Of a DNA stretch of 64,000 bases, positions 1 to 9,489 are shown one piece after another (positions within the stretch are counted from its first letter, which is position 1; every line of letters starts with the position of its first letter). The notes under the pieces are model-generated. The model was not told the origin of the DNA. It searched no databases and saw only the letters and a program-made list of their open reading frames with translations. The stretch covers positions 62,001 to 126,000 of the forward strand of contig CAJTSF010000003.1 of assembly GCA_910578985.1 (NCBI GenBank), in the 5' to 3' direction. The DNA is from an uncultured Odoribacter sp. Lineage in GTDB: Bacteria > Bacteroidota > Bacteroidia > Bacteroidales > Marinifilaceae. The translations under genes and the position numbers were made by a program.

Positions 1-2713
1 CCAGAATATCCTGAGCGCGTTGCAGAACATTGATCCCTCATTCGTAAAACTGGAAAACAATCAGATGGGGTCGAATCCGAATGCCATTCCCGATTTTCAG
101 ATTCGCGGTGCGGGCAGTATCGGCGGCATGCGTGACGAGTACAGCGGCAACCCGAATATGCCGGTGTTTATCGTGGACGGTTTCGAGACTACGGCGGAAA
201 AGGTGTTCGATATGGACCCTTACCGGGTATCGACGATTACGTTACTGAAAGATGCCGCTGCCACGGCTATCTATGGTTCACGGGCTTCCAACGGCGTAGT
301 GGTTATCACGACAGTGGCTCCTGCCAGCGGGAAAATGGCGGTGAGTTATAATGGAGATGCCACGTTTTATATGGCAGACCTGAGTGCCTATAATTTATGT
401 AATCCAGAGGAGAAATTGGAACTGGAAGTACTGGCAGGATTGTACGATGTGGAAAAAAAACAATATTACAATGTTGACAAGTATACTGATCAGGCCGTCA
501 TGCAAAGAGCCTATAACTGGCGTTTGGCCAATATCAAGGAAGGAGTAAACACTTATTGGCTGAACAAACCGTTGAACAGCCTGACCGTAGCACACAAGCA
601 TTCCTTGCGGCTGGACGGCGGGAACGACTATATCCGTTATGCTATGGAAGTTAACTACAACAACACCCCGGGGGTGATGAAAGAATCCGGACGTGAACGG
701 CTGGGATTGGGTCTGGAATTACAATATATCTACAAAGGACTGACATTCCGGAATCAGCTGAATTACTCCCGGGTGAAAGCAGCCAATTCGCCTTACGGCA
801 GTTTCAGTGCATACACCCGCTTGAACCCTTATGTGAAATACAAGGATGAAGACGGCAATTACATTTATGAACTGGAAGCAGAAGACAGAAGGAGTAGTGG
901 CTATAAGTTTAATATTTACAATCCATTGTATAATACAACATTGGATGTCAGAGATGAATCACGCTACAACGATCTGACCAACCTCTTCGGCATCGACTGG
1001 CAAATCATCGAAGGGTTACGCCTGAAAGGAAGTTTCTCTTTCACCTTGCAAAATACTTCGGAAGATGTGTTCAAACCGGCAAAACATACCGACTTCGCCA
1101 CCTATAAAGGTGATGATTTCGACCGTCGAGGTAGTTATTCGGCTTCACGCGGGGATGTGTTCGACTACGATGCCAGCGTGGTATTGAGTTATTTCTGGCA
1201 ATCGCATAAGCATGTCATCAATGCCAATTTGGGGTGGAACATCCAACAAAACCACACCAAAGAATTTTCAGTGACGGCAGAAGGATTCCCCAACGAACGC
1301 CTGGACTACATCAGCTTCGCCACCCAGTACGAAAAGAACGGTTCACCTGCGGGGGATGAATACACCTCCCGTCTGGTCGGCTTCCTCGGTAATTTGAATT
1401 ACAGTTACGACGAACGCTATCTGTTCGACCTTTCTTTCCGTGAAGATGCCTCCTCGCAATTCGGTGCGGACAAACGCTGGGCGCCGTTCTGGTCGGCAGG
1501 TTTGGGTTGGAACCTGCATAACGAGCACTTTATGGAAGGCGTAGACTGGCTGGAACAATTCAAAATCCGCGGTTCATACGGATTGACGGGTAGCCAGAAT
1601 TACGATCCTTATCAGGCAATCACCACGTATGAGTACCTCACCCAAGATCGTTACCATTTTGCCGTTGGAGCCATCGCCAAAGCTATGGGAAACAGCAATC
1701 TGGCTTGGCAGCGCACCTGGCAACAGAATTACGGGATAGACTTGACCTTGTGGAACGACAGGCTCGATATTTCCGCCGATTATTATATCAAGACCTCCAA
1801 AGATGTCCTGACCTCCGTTACCTTGGCACCTTCACTCGGTTTCTCCTCTTATATGGACAACTTGGGAGAAGTGGAAAACCGCGGATATGAGTTGAGTCTG
1901 CGTGCCACATTAGTTCGTGATCAGGCGAGAAAAATTTTCTGGAGTGTAAACGGTTCGGCCATCCATAATCAAAACAAATTGTTGAAAATATCTAATGCTC
2001 TGAAAGCTTATAATGAAACTCAGGATAGCGAACTGGATAAAGATCTGAACAACGACGGTGAAAAACCGGACGTGAACCGCCCCCGGGTACGCTATGTGGA
2101 GGGTGCTTCTATGAATTCCATCTGGGTGAACCGTTCCCTGGGAATCGATCCCGTCTCCGGCAATGAAGTTTTTGTCGCCCGCAACGGCGACCTGGTTTCC
2201 GACTGGTCTTCTGCCAACTATGTAATCGGTGGTTGCAGCGATCCGGATCTAGAAGGAACTTTCGGGACGAATTTCACCTGGAAAGGATTATCGCTGAATG
2301 CCACGTTCCGTTACCGTATCGGCGGGCAGATGTACAACCAGACTTTGGTAGATAAAGTGCAGGACGTGGACCCACGCTACAATGTGGACAAACGTGCTTT
2401 CGAACAACGCTGGCAAAAACCGGGCGATAAAGTACGGTTTGCTGCTTTCCGCAATGAATTGAACGGAATTAATGTTGCTTATGCCACCCGTCCGACTTCG
2501 CGTTTTGTAGAGGATTACAACTATATGGAATTAGCCACCCTCAATCTCTCCTATGAATTCGGTACGGCGAAACTACAGCGGTATGGCATCAAACGGCTAA
2601 AGGCTATGTTTTATATGAACGATGTGTTCCACGTTTCCAATGTGAAACAGGAGCGGGGAATCGATTACCCGTTTGCCCGGAATTTCAGTATCGGTTTGCA
2701 GGCAAGATTTTAA
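1..2713 (+). CDS. SusC/RagA-family TonB-dependent outer-membrane receptor, 5'-truncated by window edge
   Basis: This is the C-terminal roughly 900 residues of a SusC-type TonB-dependent transporter; the reading frame is open to base 1, so the start, signal peptide and N-terminal carboxypeptidase-like domain lie outside the window. The first hundred visible residues are the plug domain, with the family-typical stretches PVFIVDGFE, ITLLKDAAATAIYGSRA and NGVVVITT. The rest is the beta-barrel, including the recurrent SusC motif DNLGEVENRGYELSL, and it ends with an aromatic-rich strand finishing in ARF. It would import a glycan or peptide across the outer membrane with TonB energy. The SusD partner begins 21 bases downstream. 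The substrate cannot be read from the sequence. Confidence 0.95.
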   Translation, partial: QNILSALQNIDPSFVKLENNQMGSNPNAIPDFQIRGAGSIGGMRDEYSGNPNMPVFIVDGFETTAEKVFDMDPYRVSTITLLKDAAATAIYGSRASNGVVVITTVAPASGKMAVSYNGDATFYMADLSAYNLCNPEEKLELEVLAGLYDVEKKQYYNVDKYTDQAVMQRAYNWRLANIKEGVNTYWLNKPLNSLTVAHKHSLRLDGGNDYIRYAMEVNYNNTPGVMKESGRERLGLGLELQYIYKGLTFRNQLNYSRVKAANSPYGSFSAYTRLNPYVKYKDEDGNYIYELEAEDRRSSGYKFNIYNPLYNTTLDVRDESRYNDLTNLFGIDWQIIEGLRLKGSFSFTLQNTSEDVFKPAKHTDFATYKGDDFDRRGSYSASRGDVFDYDASVVLSYFWQSHKHVINANLGWNIQQNHTKEFSVTAEGFPNERLDYISFATQYEKNGSPAGDEYTSRLVGFLGNLNYSYDERYLFDLSFREDASSQFGADKRWAPFWSAGLGWNLHNEHFMEGVDWLEQFKIRGSYGLTGSQNYDPYQAITTYEYLTQDRYHFAVGAIAKAMGNSNLAWQRTWQQNYGIDLTLWNDRLDISADYYIKTSKDVLTSVTLAPSLGFSSYMDNLGEVENRGYELSLRATLVRDQARKIFWSVNGSAIHNQNKLLKISNALKAYNETQDSELDKDLNNDGEKPDVNRPRVRYVEGASMNSIWVNRSLGIDPVSGNEVFVARNGDLVSDWSSANYVIGGCSDPDLEGTFGTNFTWKGLSLNATFRYRIGGQMYNQTLVDKVQDVDPRYNVDKRAFEQRWQKPGDKVRFAAFRNELNGINVAYATRPTSRFVEDYNYMELATLNLSYEFGTAKLQRYGIKRLKAMFYMNDVFHVSNVKQERGIDYPFARNFSIGLQARF

Positions 2714-2734
2714 TAGCATAAAAAACGAAACAAG

Positions 2735-4162
2735 ATGAATAAGAAATTGAAATACATGATTTTATGCCTGTCGTTGTTTGCCATGGGATGCAACGACTGG
2801 TTGGACGTACAGCCCAAATCACAGGTGAAGGAGGAGGATTTGTTCAGCTCCGAATCGGGATTCCGCGATGCGCTGATAGGTATTTACGCCCTGATGGGAC
2901 GGGAAGAAATCTACGGAGGTAACAGCACCATGGGATTTATGGATATGCTTGCGCAGACTTATAGTAAAGTGGGATATAATTATGAAGACGCCCTAAAGTA
3001 TAACTACAAAGAAGATCATGTTAAGAGGATTGTAGATACGATGTGGTGCTCCAATTACAACGCCATCGCCAATTGCAACTACCTGTTGCAAAATATTGCA
3101 CAAAAAGGCGATGTGATGAGTGAGCGTCTACGTAACGTCGTGGAAGGGGAAGCCTTGGCACTGAGGGCCTTCCTGCATTTCGACTTGTTGCGGGGATATG
3201 CACCTTCATACAAAATGGGTAAGGACGAACCCGCCATTCCTTATGTGCGGGAGGTGACAAATAGCCCGGTGGTACAATCGACGGTGGCCCAGATATTGGA
3301 ATACATTATTGCCGACCTCAAAGCTGCTCAGATATTGTTGAAACCGATTGATCCAATCGGGCCTTCGTTTGTAGAATACAACGATAAAATCGAATATGAA
3401 ATGGATGAATATATCACAGACGACGGTTTCTGGCTTTACCGGAAATCACGTCTGAATTACTATGGTGTAACAGCCTTGATGGCACGGGTATATCTCTATC
3501 AGGAAAACATGACTGATGCGTTGACCTGTGCCAAGGAAGTGATCGACTCCAAACGCTTCCTGTTTATGAACGATTCGATTAATAATGTGTATGATTATAG
3601 AAACCTTTCGTATATCGAAAAAATGGCACGCCACGAGTACATCTCTTCCCTCTATGTGTATGATTTGAAAGAAGGCCGTTCGGATTTGTTTTTTAAAAAT
3701 CTGGCGACCTACGAATGTGTTATCGCAGAAGGCCGCAAAGCTTCGATTTACTCCGGGATGGGACAGGACTTGGATATTCGCAGCAAAAACTGGTTCGAAA
3801 CGCCTGCCGGTTCTTCGACGGAATATGTGAACAAATACATGAAAGGCACTCAGATTCCTTTACTAAAACTCTCGGAAATGTATCTGATAGCTGCTGAAGC
3901 TTCAGGAGATATCCGTTATTTGGAAACCTTACGGGCAAACCGGGGATATGCCACCGATCCATTGCCGGCAGGGGCGGATTTGCAAGAGGAATTGCGCAAA
4001 GAATACCAAAAGGAATTTGTCGCCGAGGGACAACTGTTCTACTTCTACAAGCGGCAGAACATGACGTCCATTCCCTTCACGGCGCAGGAAATGAACCGCA
4101 GCGTGTATGTATTCCCCGTTCCGGACAATGAACTGGAATTCGGTAACTTTAAACAGAACTGA
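2735..4162 (+). CDS. SusD/RagB-family nutrient-binding outer-membrane lipoprotein
   Basis: A 475-residue lipoprotein that forms the surface lid of the preceding SusC channel. The N-terminus is a lipoprotein signal peptide ending in the lipobox-like FAMGC, followed by NDWLDVQPKSQV, the typical opening of SusD proteins. The body is rich in helical TPR-like stretches such as LRNVVEGEALALRAFLHFDL, a characteristic RagB/SusD signature. The C-terminus (VFPVPDNELEFGNFKQN) matches the usual end of the family. It follows susC by 21 bases and precedes a DUF4843-type lipoprotein by 2 bases, so the genes are surely co-transcribed. The ligand is unknown. Confidence 0.95.
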   Translation: MNKKLKYMILCLSLFAMGCNDWLDVQPKSQVKEEDLFSSESGFRDALIGIYALMGREEIYGGNSTMGFMDMLAQTYSKVGYNYEDALKYNYKEDHVKRIVDTMWCSNYNAIANCNYLLQNIAQKGDVMSERLRNVVEGEALALRAFLHFDLLRGYAPSYKMGKDEPAIPYVREVTNSPVVQSTVAQILEYIIADLKAAQILLKPIDPIGPSFVEYNDKIEYEMDEYITDDGFWLYRKSRLNYYGVTALMARVYLYQENMTDALTCAKEVIDSKRFLFMNDSINNVYDYRNLSYIEKMARHEYISSLYVYDLKEGRSDLFFKNLATYECVIAEGRKASIYSGMGQDLDIRSKNWFETPAGSSTEYVNKYMKGTQIPLLKLSEMYLIAAEASGDIRYLETLRANRGYATDPLPAGADLQEELRKEYQKEFVAEGQLFYFYKRQNMTSIPFTAQEMNRSVYVFPVPDNELEFGNFKQN

Positions 4163-4164
4163 CC

Positions 4165-4872
4165 ATGAAAAAGATATTTTACATCGGGATAATCCTTGGC
4201 TTGCTGACAGCTTGTCAGGAAAATGAAATGAGTGATTTCGACTGCACGGGAGCGGTTTATTTCCAAATAAATCCATCTGATTGGAATGATTTGACGGATA
4301 GCGTACCTTATTCTTTTGCAGGCAAAGAAGTGACTGAACAAACGCTTAATTTGCAGGTGAACCTGATGGGCGATCCGAGCAATTACGACAGAAAAATCCG
4401 TTTGGTGGTGGACCGGGAGAAAACGACGGCGGAAGCAGGTGTCCATTACCGGGCATTAGAGGATTTTTATATCCTGCCGAAAAATGCTCACAATGTTCAG
4501 ATTCCGGTAACTTTGCTTCAAGGAGATCCCCGACTGAAAAAAGAATTTTTCCGCTTGACTCTGAAATTAGAGGCCTCGGACGATCTGCAACCGGGATTAA
4601 CCAATCGGATTGTGACCAAAGTACTGATAGCCGATATGTATATGAAACCTACCTATTGGGATCAGCTACATGTTTGGGGGGATTATTCCGCCAAGAAACA
4701 TTCGCTTCTTCTGGAACAATTTGGAGTAGACTTTCCGGTCACGCTCGATGAATTTTATGACGATTATAATCTCTGGTCGGCTCGTGCCAATATAATCAGC
4801 CAATATGTCGAAGAAAATTATCCGGTTTTAGATGAAAACAACCAACCGATAGAACCGTGGTTCCAAAAATAA
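4165..4872 (+). CDS. DUF4843-like lipoprotein in SusC/D locus
   Basis: A 235-residue predicted lipoprotein with a short signal peptide and a lipobox-like LLTAC, followed by a two-part beta-rich body. The sequence AEAGVHYRALEDFYILP, the Calx-beta-like strand pattern and the late DQLHVWGDYSAKKHSLL segment resemble DUF4843 proteins, which recur as the third gene of a subset of Bacteroidales SusC/D loci and are presumed surface glycan- or peptide-binding proteins. It starts 2 bases after the susD stop codon. Family assignment is from memory of sequence pattern; the exact binding role is not known. Confidence 0.75.
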   Translation: MKKIFYIGIILGLLTACQENEMSDFDCTGAVYFQINPSDWNDLTDSVPYSFAGKEVTEQTLNLQVNLMGDPSNYDRKIRLVVDREKTTAEAGVHYRALEDFYILPKNAHNVQIPVTLLQGDPRLKKEFFRLTLKLEASDDLQPGLTNRIVTKVLIADMYMKPTYWDQLHVWGDYSAKKHSLLLEQFGVDFPVTLDEFYDDYNLWSARANIISQYVEENYPVLDENNQPIEPWFQK

Positions 4873-4877
4873 GAAAT

Positions 4878-6323
4878 ATGAAAAGAATACAAATAATAAT
4901 AGGTGTATTGCTGTTGGTAACAGGAATCGCCTGCACAGAGGATAAAGGGAATTACGATTACACTCCTTTGAATAAGTTAGTTGTTAACGGTATAAAAGAA
5001 ACATATGTGGTGGAGGTTGATTCCATGCTTTCCATACCGGTGGATATTTCCGGCTCGGAAGGTTTCCGGGAAGACGATTATGACTATGTGTGGTATGCCT
5101 GGCGGACCAGTGTTGAAAAAGTTCCGGATACGCTTTCGGTCAAAAAAGATTTGAATGTGAAACTATTATTAGATGTGGGTGAATATATTTTGCGTTATGT
5201 GATTACCGAAAAGGCAAGCGGCGTTTTCTTCGAATCCAAAATAAACCTGAATGTGATCAATAAATATTCCAAGGGGGTGATGGCTTTAAGCCGGATTGAA
5301 GGCGATGATTCGGATGTTACTTTTATCAATATAAAAAATACGGTTACCCAACATGCCTATAAACAGGCCAATGGCAAGTCGCCAGGGCGTCATCCGAGAG
5401 GGATTTTTTATATCGGAGGAGAAGAGGGTGTCAAAAATGTGGTATTAATATCAACGGAAGAAAGAGCTATTACAGTGGAACCGAATGATTTTACGGATTT
5501 CATGCCCCTTTCCGATTGGTTTTACGTTAAACCGGAAGGAACAATTGTAGAAGCTTTTGTAACAAACGAAAGAAAATCCTATGAATATTTGATTATCGAC
5601 GGGAAGGCCTATAACCGAAACGTTTTCAGGAGCGACACTCCTTTTGAGAAATTCGATCCCAAAAACAAAGGAGATTATAATTTAGCTCCATTTTCACTGT
5701 ATGGGGAGGGAGGATTTTTCTATGACCGGGATAAAAGGTGTTTCATATTTGACCTATGGGGCAATATGATAGCACCGGAAGCATTGGGAAGCGCGTTTAA
5801 TGCCAACGACATGCAGATGGATATGCTATATGGCAACGCCTTTAGCGAAAAATTACGGGCCGTGATGGAGGACGACAATGGAAAACGGTATATGATTTCG
5901 GGTAAGGAAGTATATGACTATGATCGGGAAACCTATGAAGATATCATCCAAATCGTCGCAGAAAAAAAAATCGAAATGAACTATACGGGTGCGACAAAGG
6001 CCACTTGTTTCGCCATATCGTCCAAAGAACCCGATTTCCTGTATTATGCTTATGGAAACAAAATCAAATGCGTAAGTATGATTACCGGCAACGAACTGTC
6101 GGAATATACGATGGAGCAACCGGTGGATTACATGGAATTCGACAAGAGTGAGAATCCTGACCGATTGTATGTTGCCGTAAGCGACGGCTCAGGCACTGCC
6201 GGCAGCGGTTCGATTTATTACCTGCAAATGAATCCCCTAGGTGGAGGTGCTTTACTCCCGGTCGAAAGTTGCGAATTTAAAAATGTGTGCGGAAAAGTTG
6301 TAGATTTTGAATGTAAAAAATAA
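4878..6323 (+). CDS. PKD-like family surface lipoprotein
   Basis: A 481-residue predicted lipoprotein. I chose the ATG at 4878, 5 bases after the previous stop codon, because it opens a clean signal peptide (KRIQIIIGVLLLVTGIAC) with the lipobox TGIAC; an earlier in-frame codon at 4857 would overlap the upstream gene and put charged residues before the signal. The mature part starts with an Ig/PKD-like domain (VVEVDSMLSIPVDISGSEG, then DYVWYAWRT) and continues into a beta-propeller-like half with repeated strands. Such proteins accompany SusC/D and DUF4843 genes in Odoribacter/Butyricimonas-type loci. Function in substrate capture is inferred only from context. Confidence 0.75.
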   Translation: MKRIQIIIGVLLLVTGIACTEDKGNYDYTPLNKLVVNGIKETYVVEVDSMLSIPVDISGSEGFREDDYDYVWYAWRTSVEKVPDTLSVKKDLNVKLLLDVGEYILRYVITEKASGVFFESKINLNVINKYSKGVMALSRIEGDDSDVTFINIKNTVTQHAYKQANGKSPGRHPRGIFYIGGEEGVKNVVLISTEERAITVEPNDFTDFMPLSDWFYVKPEGTIVEAFVTNERKSYEYLIIDGKAYNRNVFRSDTPFEKFDPKNKGDYNLAPFSLYGEGGFFYDRDKRCFIFDLWGNMIAPEALGSAFNANDMQMDMLYGNAFSEKLRAVMEDDNGKRYMISGKEVYDYDRETYEDIIQIVAEKKIEMNYTGATKATCFAISSKEPDFLYYAYGNKIKCVSMITGNELSEYTMEQPVDYMEFDKSENPDRLYVAVSDGSGTAGSGSIYYLQMNPLGGGALLPVESCEFKNVCGKVVDFECKK

Positions 6324-6387
6324 AGAAATGAGAGTGAATATAAAAAATAAAGAAATGAGAGTGAATATAAAAAATAAAGAAATGAGA
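6307..6387 (+). repeat. 27-bp unit tandemly repeated three times across a translation start
   Basis: Three consecutive 27-base copies (6307-6333, 6334-6360, 6361-6387) each contain AAAAAATAAAGAAATGAGA, that is, a ribosome-binding-like AAAGAA and an ATG. Copy 1 differs from the other two at two positions and spans the stop codon of the PKD-like gene. All three ATGs are in one frame (27 is a multiple of 3), so translation could begin at 6328, 6355 or 6382. Only the last gives a proper lipoprotein signal peptide directly. Confidence 0.9.
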
Positions 6388-7755
6388 TTTTTATTTATTG
6401 TGTGGATATTAGCAGTTTGTTCGGGTTGTCAACCCGGACAAACAATCCTGAAAGGGCATATTGAAAACTATCGGGGCGAACCGGTGATATTGAGTTGTAA
6501 TGAATTAGATTTACAGGATACGTTGAAAATAGACGCTTCTGGAAATTTTTCCTGGGTACCTTCGGGGACGGGCAGTGAGGTTTACACGGTGAGTGTCGTC
6601 GGTTACCAACCATGGGGTATTCCGTTCTATCTGACTCCTGGAGACCGGGAAGAACTGAAATTATTGCTCCTGTCCGATAAAACGATAGAAGTGAAATATT
6701 CCGGCGACCGGGCTGCAGAAAACGAATACCGCCTGGCTTTTGGCAAACTCGATGACCTAACGATCGGTTTTGATTCAGAATCTGGCAAACTCTCTTTTGC
6801 CGCTTATAAAGCAAAAGTGGATCAGCTCGAAAAGGACATGCAACCGCTGTTGCATCGGATTGCCGACCCGGAAATCAAAGCCCAGTTCAAGCAGAAACAA
6901 CATTTATGGTTTCAAGACAGGCGGACGTTTTATGCTTCGATATTATCCGGGCGGTTAAGGGATGACAAGCAAGCGGCAGATGAAGATTTCAATGCTTTTG
7001 TGAAATCGTTGGATTTAAACGATCCGAAAGAATGCAACGCATACATGATTAGGGAAATCATCGACTGGCAGCAGGCTCAAGATCCCGCATTCAAATTGGC
7101 AGAAAGGAAAGTCGACTATCTCAATCGCCTGGAACGCCTTGTCAGCAACCAGGGGATGAAGAATAAGTTCGCAACCGAATATATAAAAGGGGTAATCAGT
7201 TATGAATTGGGGAGGTCTTTGGAGCATGAGATAAAACGATACAACGAAATTTGTACCGACAATGCGATGTGCAATCAGATAGCGGAACAATACAAAGAAT
7301 ATTTGCGGGTATATGGCAATCTGATGCCGGGGAAACCGGCTCCCGACTTTGAACTGATCGACGATAAAGGGAAAAAATGCCGGTTATCGGATTTAAAGGG
7401 GACCTATGTGTTTGTCGATGTTTGGGCCACTTGGTGTCATGGATGTGTCATGGAAATTCCCTATATGGAAAAATTGCAGGAGCATTTCGCCAATGATAAA
7501 CGGATTACCCTGATCAGTATTTCGTGGGATTATACGCAAAAAGTTTGGTTAGACTATCTGAAAAAGCATCCAGCTACCTGGCCGCAGTATATCGTGGACA
7601 AGGAAAACATGGCTGTGATGCAAAAAGAGTATCGGATGTCGTGGATTCCCCGTTTTATGCTGATCGATCCTGAAGGACGCCTGATTTCCATTGATTATGA
7701 ACGGCCATCCAACCGGGAATGTGTGAAGAGGCTGGAAAAAGATATAAACAGTTAA
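6382..7755 (+). CDS. TlpA-like thioredoxin-fold lipoprotein with DUF4369-like N-domain
   Basis: A 457-residue protein closing the first SusC/D operon. Start 6382 gives MRFLFIVWILAVCSGC, a lipoprotein signal peptide; upstream in-frame starts only add the lysine-rich repeat NIKNKEMRV. The N-terminal part (ILKGHIENYRGEPVILSC) resembles the DUF4369 domain, the middle is helical, and the C-terminal 140 residues are an AhpC/TlpA thioredoxin fold beginning MPGKPAPDFELIDDKGKK, with the redox motif WATWCHGCVME and the cis-proline region WIPRFMLID. It probably acts as an envelope disulfide reductase or peroxide-related protein; its substrate and its link to the transporter are unknown. Confidence 0.85.
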   Translation: MRFLFIVWILAVCSGCQPGQTILKGHIENYRGEPVILSCNELDLQDTLKIDASGNFSWVPSGTGSEVYTVSVVGYQPWGIPFYLTPGDREELKLLLLSDKTIEVKYSGDRAAENEYRLAFGKLDDLTIGFDSESGKLSFAAYKAKVDQLEKDMQPLLHRIADPEIKAQFKQKQHLWFQDRRTFYASILSGRLRDDKQAADEDFNAFVKSLDLNDPKECNAYMIREIIDWQQAQDPAFKLAERKVDYLNRLERLVSNQGMKNKFATEYIKGVISYELGRSLEHEIKRYNEICTDNAMCNQIAEQYKEYLRVYGNLMPGKPAPDFELIDDKGKKCRLSDLKGTYVFVDVWATWCHGCVMEIPYMEKLQEHFANDKRITLISISWDYTQKVWLDYLKKHPATWPQYIVDKENMAVMQKEYRMSWIPRFMLIDPEGRLISIDYERPSNRECVKRLEKDINS

Positions 7756-7989
7756 GAAATAAAGCAACAGAAACAAATTTCATGGGGTTGTCAGGGTCTT
7801 CTCATGAATCAAATTCGCTGCTCCTTCGTTCCCCCTTCGTTGCCAAGTGCGCGGGGAGCGACTTTGCTCTGAAAGAGTAGGGTGGGAGCAAGGGAGTTCC
7901 CCCATTTGAAGGGGAGTTGTCGTGAAGTTTTAGTCCCGGTCCTATTTCTGTTTCGTGATGGCGAAGCGGAAGAGGAACGGGACTTTGAT
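7756..7989. other. Intergenic region between convergent genes
   Basis: There is no gene here. The stretch is GC-rich and contains short imperfect inverted pieces, notably around 7895-7912 (CCCC...GGGG) and a mismatched stem pairing 7931-7949 with about 7966-7983 just beyond the LolA-like stop codon. None is followed by a convincing T-run, so I do not call a terminator. Confidence 0.5.
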
Positions 7990-8619
7990 TTAGCGCAGGT
8001 CGATGACCTCCACGTCGGGGTGGGCGGCGGTGTCGAACCGGAAAAAAGCGTCGGAGGGGAGAGGGGACGGGGTGGTGATTCGGGTGATGGAGATGGTGAT
8101 TTGGTTGCCGTCCTTGCCGAAAGAGGTGACTTTCCGGATGGAGGAATCGGACGTGTTCACCCAGATGCCGATTTTGGAAAAGCCTTTCTCTTCGGTCGGT
8201 GTCAGTTCGATGTAGGCGATGCCGCCGGTATGGCTCACGAGCTTTTGGGTGAAGCCCTGGTTATGGATGTCGAAGAGGGTGGCGGGGTTCAGGAAGCCCT
8301 CCTCCTCGTCGCTGGGGTTCTTGATGTTCACCTCCTGCACGTCGGGCATGTAGGTGTAGATGACTTCTCCGTCATAGTAGTTTTCCACATCCATGAGGTC
8401 CAGGCGGTAGAGGTTGCCTTTCATCCAGGCGTGTCCGTTGTGCGTCTCTTCGATTCCCTCTTCGGGGTTTTCCATGGAAAGGGTGAAAATCACTTCGGCG
8501 GCGGGGAGCGCCTTGACTTTGGCAGCCGCCTTGTCGAGGATTTCTTTTGCCTGGGGGGTGCCCTGCGCCGCGGCGGAAAGGGTGATGAGGGTGAACAGCA
8601 GTGTGGTAAAATGTTTCAT
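7990..8619 (-). CDS. LolA-like outer-membrane lipoprotein carrier protein
   Basis: A 209-residue periplasmic protein with a cleavable signal peptide (MKHFTTLLFTLITLSAAAQ). The sequence AKEILDKAAAKVKALPAAEVIFTLSMEN, then GNLYRLDLMDVENYYDGEVIYTYMPDVQEVNI, is the half-barrel pattern of the LolA/LolB fold used to ferry lipoproteins or lipids across the periplasm. Bacteroidales commonly carry several such paralogs and this one may not be the true LolA. It is divergent from cdaA. No partner gene is adjacent. Confidence 0.85.
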   Translation of the reverse strand: MKHFTTLLFTLITLSAAAQGTPQAKEILDKAAAKVKALPAAEVIFTLSMENPEEGIEETHNGHAWMKGNLYRLDLMDVENYYDGEVIYTYMPDVQEVNIKNPSDEEEGFLNPATLFDIHNQGFTQKLVSHTGGIAYIELTPTEEKGFSKIGIWVNTSDSSIRKVTSFGKDGNQITISITRITTPSPLPSDAFFRFDTAAHPDVEVIDLR

Positions 8620-8635
8620 GATAAATAGTTTTGCG

Positions 8636-8681
8636 CAAAGGTAAGAAATGTGCGTTATGTGGCGAAATTTTTATAGCTTTG
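8636..8681. promoter_or_regulatory. Divergent promoter -7 elements for the LolA-like gene and cdaA
   Basis: TACCTTTG reads leftward at 8643-8636 toward the LolA-like gene and TAGCTTTG reads rightward at 8674-8681 toward cdaA. Both match the Bacteroidetes TAnnTTTG -7 element. Matching TTTG boxes at -33 are weak, so only the -7 elements are supported. Confidence 0.6.
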
Positions 8682-8703
8682 CCTTTGCTAAAATTCGTCA
8701 AAT

Positions 8704-9489
8704 ATGTTGTTGTTTATTACCATCGGTGTTTTTGATGTGCTGGACATTTTGATTGTGGCGTTCATCCTGTTGCAGGTGTACCGCTTGGTGAAGGGGACGG
8801 CGGCGGTGAATATCCTGGCGGGAATCTTTACCATCTATCTGGCGTGGCTGTTGATGAAGGCGTTCGACATGCGGCTGATTTCCTCGATACTGGGGCAGTT
8901 TATGGGCGTGGGGGTGATTGCGTTGTTGATTGTGTTCCAGCAGGAGTTGCGGCGTTTCCTGTTGTTGCTCGGAAGCCGTTATAATTTGCAGAACATTTTC
9001 AATGTCAATAAGATATTTTCCAAGCCGACCATCAGTGAGGAGGTGGCGGAAGAGGTGGCGAAGGCGTGCGTGAACTTTTCGGCGACCAAGACGGGGGCGT
9101 TGATGGTGTTCCAGCTGAACACGGAATTGTATTCTTATGTGCAGACGGGGGTGGCGTTGCGGGCGAGGGTGACGAGCGAGTTGCTGGAGAATATTTTTTG
9201 GAAGAATACGCCGCTGCATGACGGGGCGGTGATTGTGCAGAACGACCGGATTTCGGCGGCGCGTTGCATCATGCCGGTGTCCGACCGGAGGGATATTCCG
9301 GGCAGCATGGGGTTGCGCCACCGGGCAGCGTTGGGTATCAGTGGATTGAGTGATGCTTATGTGGTGGTGGTGAGCGAGGAGACGGGGAATATCACTTTTT
9401 TCAAGGACGGGTTGTACAAGGTGCGGGTGGCGCCGGAGGAATTGAAGCGTTTCCTGTGCGGTGATTTCACCACGTTTGTGACAAAATAA
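8704..9489 (+). CDS. cdaA: Diadenylate cyclase CdaA (c-di-AMP synthase)
   Basis: A 261-residue membrane enzyme that condenses two ATP into cyclic di-AMP. Three hydrophobic segments fill residues 1-75, followed by a cytoplasmic DisA_N (DAC) domain with its two hallmark motifs, LHDGAVIVQ (DGA) and LRHRAALGIS (RHR). Length and layout match the CdaA family. It stands alone on the + strand between divergent and convergent neighbours, while a PgpH-type c-di-AMP phosphodiesterase is encoded at 50.5-52.6 kb of this window. It ends just before a bidirectional terminator shared with purC. Confidence 0.95.
   Translation: MLLFITIGVFDVLDILIVAFILLQVYRLVKGTAAVNILAGIFTIYLAWLLMKAFDMRLISSILGQFMGVGVIALLIVFQQELRRFLLLLGSRYNLQNIFNVNKIFSKPTISEEVAEEVAKACVNFSATKTGALMVFQLNTELYSYVQTGVALRARVTSELLENIFWKNTPLHDGAVIVQNDRISAARCIMPVSDRRDIPGSMGLRHRAALGISGLSDAYVVVVSEETGNITFFKDGLYKVRVAPEELKRFLCGDFTTFVTK

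Noticed and set aside
7882..8628. 248-residue Gly/Val-rich open frame opposite the LolA-like gene
   Set aside because: Low-complexity shadow frame; the - strand has a signal peptide and LolA pattern.
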